From NCBI RefSeq assembly GCF_001651875.1, contig NZ_LNQB01000082.1, positions 86,904 through 150,903 on the forward strand: DNA of 64,000 bases, read 5' to 3'. Made by a program: the position numbers and the translations under genes. Below, piece by piece: positions 63,882 through 64,000 of this stretch. Source of the DNA: Sinorhizobium saheli. Lineage in GTDB: Bacteria > Pseudomonadota > Alphaproteobacteria > Rhizobiales > Rhizobiaceae. How positions within the stretch are numbered: position 1 is the first letter of the stretch; the number at the start of each line of letters is the position of its first letter. The notes under the pieces were generated by a model. The model was not told where the DNA came from. It searched no databases and saw only the letters and a program-made list of their open reading frames with translations.

Positions 63882-64000
63882 GTGATCTGTAGGCAGCGTC
63901 CGGATCCCTATGTCGACCGCCCCTCACATGAGGCTTTCGCCGTCAAGCCCCTGCGTATGAGGAGTTCCTCCTTGTTCGCCGGGTTCGGTCTTGCTCCTCG

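Overview
This is a GC-rich, tightly packed chromosomal segment of an alphaproteobacterium. It most resembles Ensifer/Sinorhizobium in the Rhizobiales. The evidence is the origin-type gene order mnmG-rsmG-parA-parB followed by leuS-lptE-holA, a 1,595-residue NAD-glutamate dehydrogenase, a DUF1013 (TrcR-type) regulator, an alphaproteobacterial SAM-II leader on metA, and several families of rhizobial-type intergenic palindromic repeats. The species is inferred from memory of gene order, not from a search. I see no phage, IS element, CRISPR array or integrated island.

Layout. 1-3.6 kb: tRNA/rRNA modification (mnmG, rsmG) and chromosome partitioning (parAB), with a perfect-core parS site inside rsmG. 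3.8-8.0 kb: leuS-lptE-holA on the minus strand. 8.2-14.5 kb: a YggS PLP-homeostasis protein, a propionyl-CoA synthetase, a TrcR-type regulator, acetyl-CoA synthetase and a small SDH assembly factor. 14.7-21 kb: htpX, an RsmB-like methyltransferase, a heparinase II/III protein and purH. 21-27.5 kb: a UMF1 transporter and NAD-GDH. 28-32.2 kb: pyridoxal kinase, carbonic anhydrase, a lytic transglycosylase, and asd with a candidate Thr/Lys leader peptide. 32.5-39.5 kb: an MHS transporter with a large inserted periplasmic segment, a PAP2 phosphatase, leuB, a LysE exporter and an M3 peptidase. 39.7-48.3 kb: an M48 protease lipoprotein, the TPP-riboswitch-controlled thiBPQ operon, a GNAT protein, thiamine pyrophosphokinase and an ABC-F ATPase. 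48.6-52.5 kb: a MarR/drug-efflux pair, then argG divergent from a second LysE exporter. 52.7-56 kb: metA under a SAM-II riboswitch with a terminator, galM and asparaginase. 56.3-59.3 kb: tRNA-Gly, a prolyl-tRNA editing protein, a thioredoxin-TPR protein, a Lon-N-domain protein and a Trm112-like protein. 59.5-64 kb: a UbiH-type hydroxylase, tesB, and glnK-amtB behind a sigma-54 promoter.

Themes. Amino-acid supply and regulation recur: asd, leuB, argG, metA, GDH, glnK-amtB and purH. At least three genes or operons have RNA-type leaders: TPP on thiB, SAM-II on metA, and the proposed attenuator on asd. Two biosynthetic genes (leuB, argG) diverge from LysE-family exporters. Vitamin-cofactor handling also recurs, with B6 (yggS, pdxY) and B1 (thiBPQ, thiN).

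The strongest new leads are the asd leader peptide, four parS-like sites spread over the first 31 kb (one perfect, three with a single core mismatch), a nested-hairpin repeat found in several gene leaders, and a triple repeated motif between the GDH and pdxY genes.
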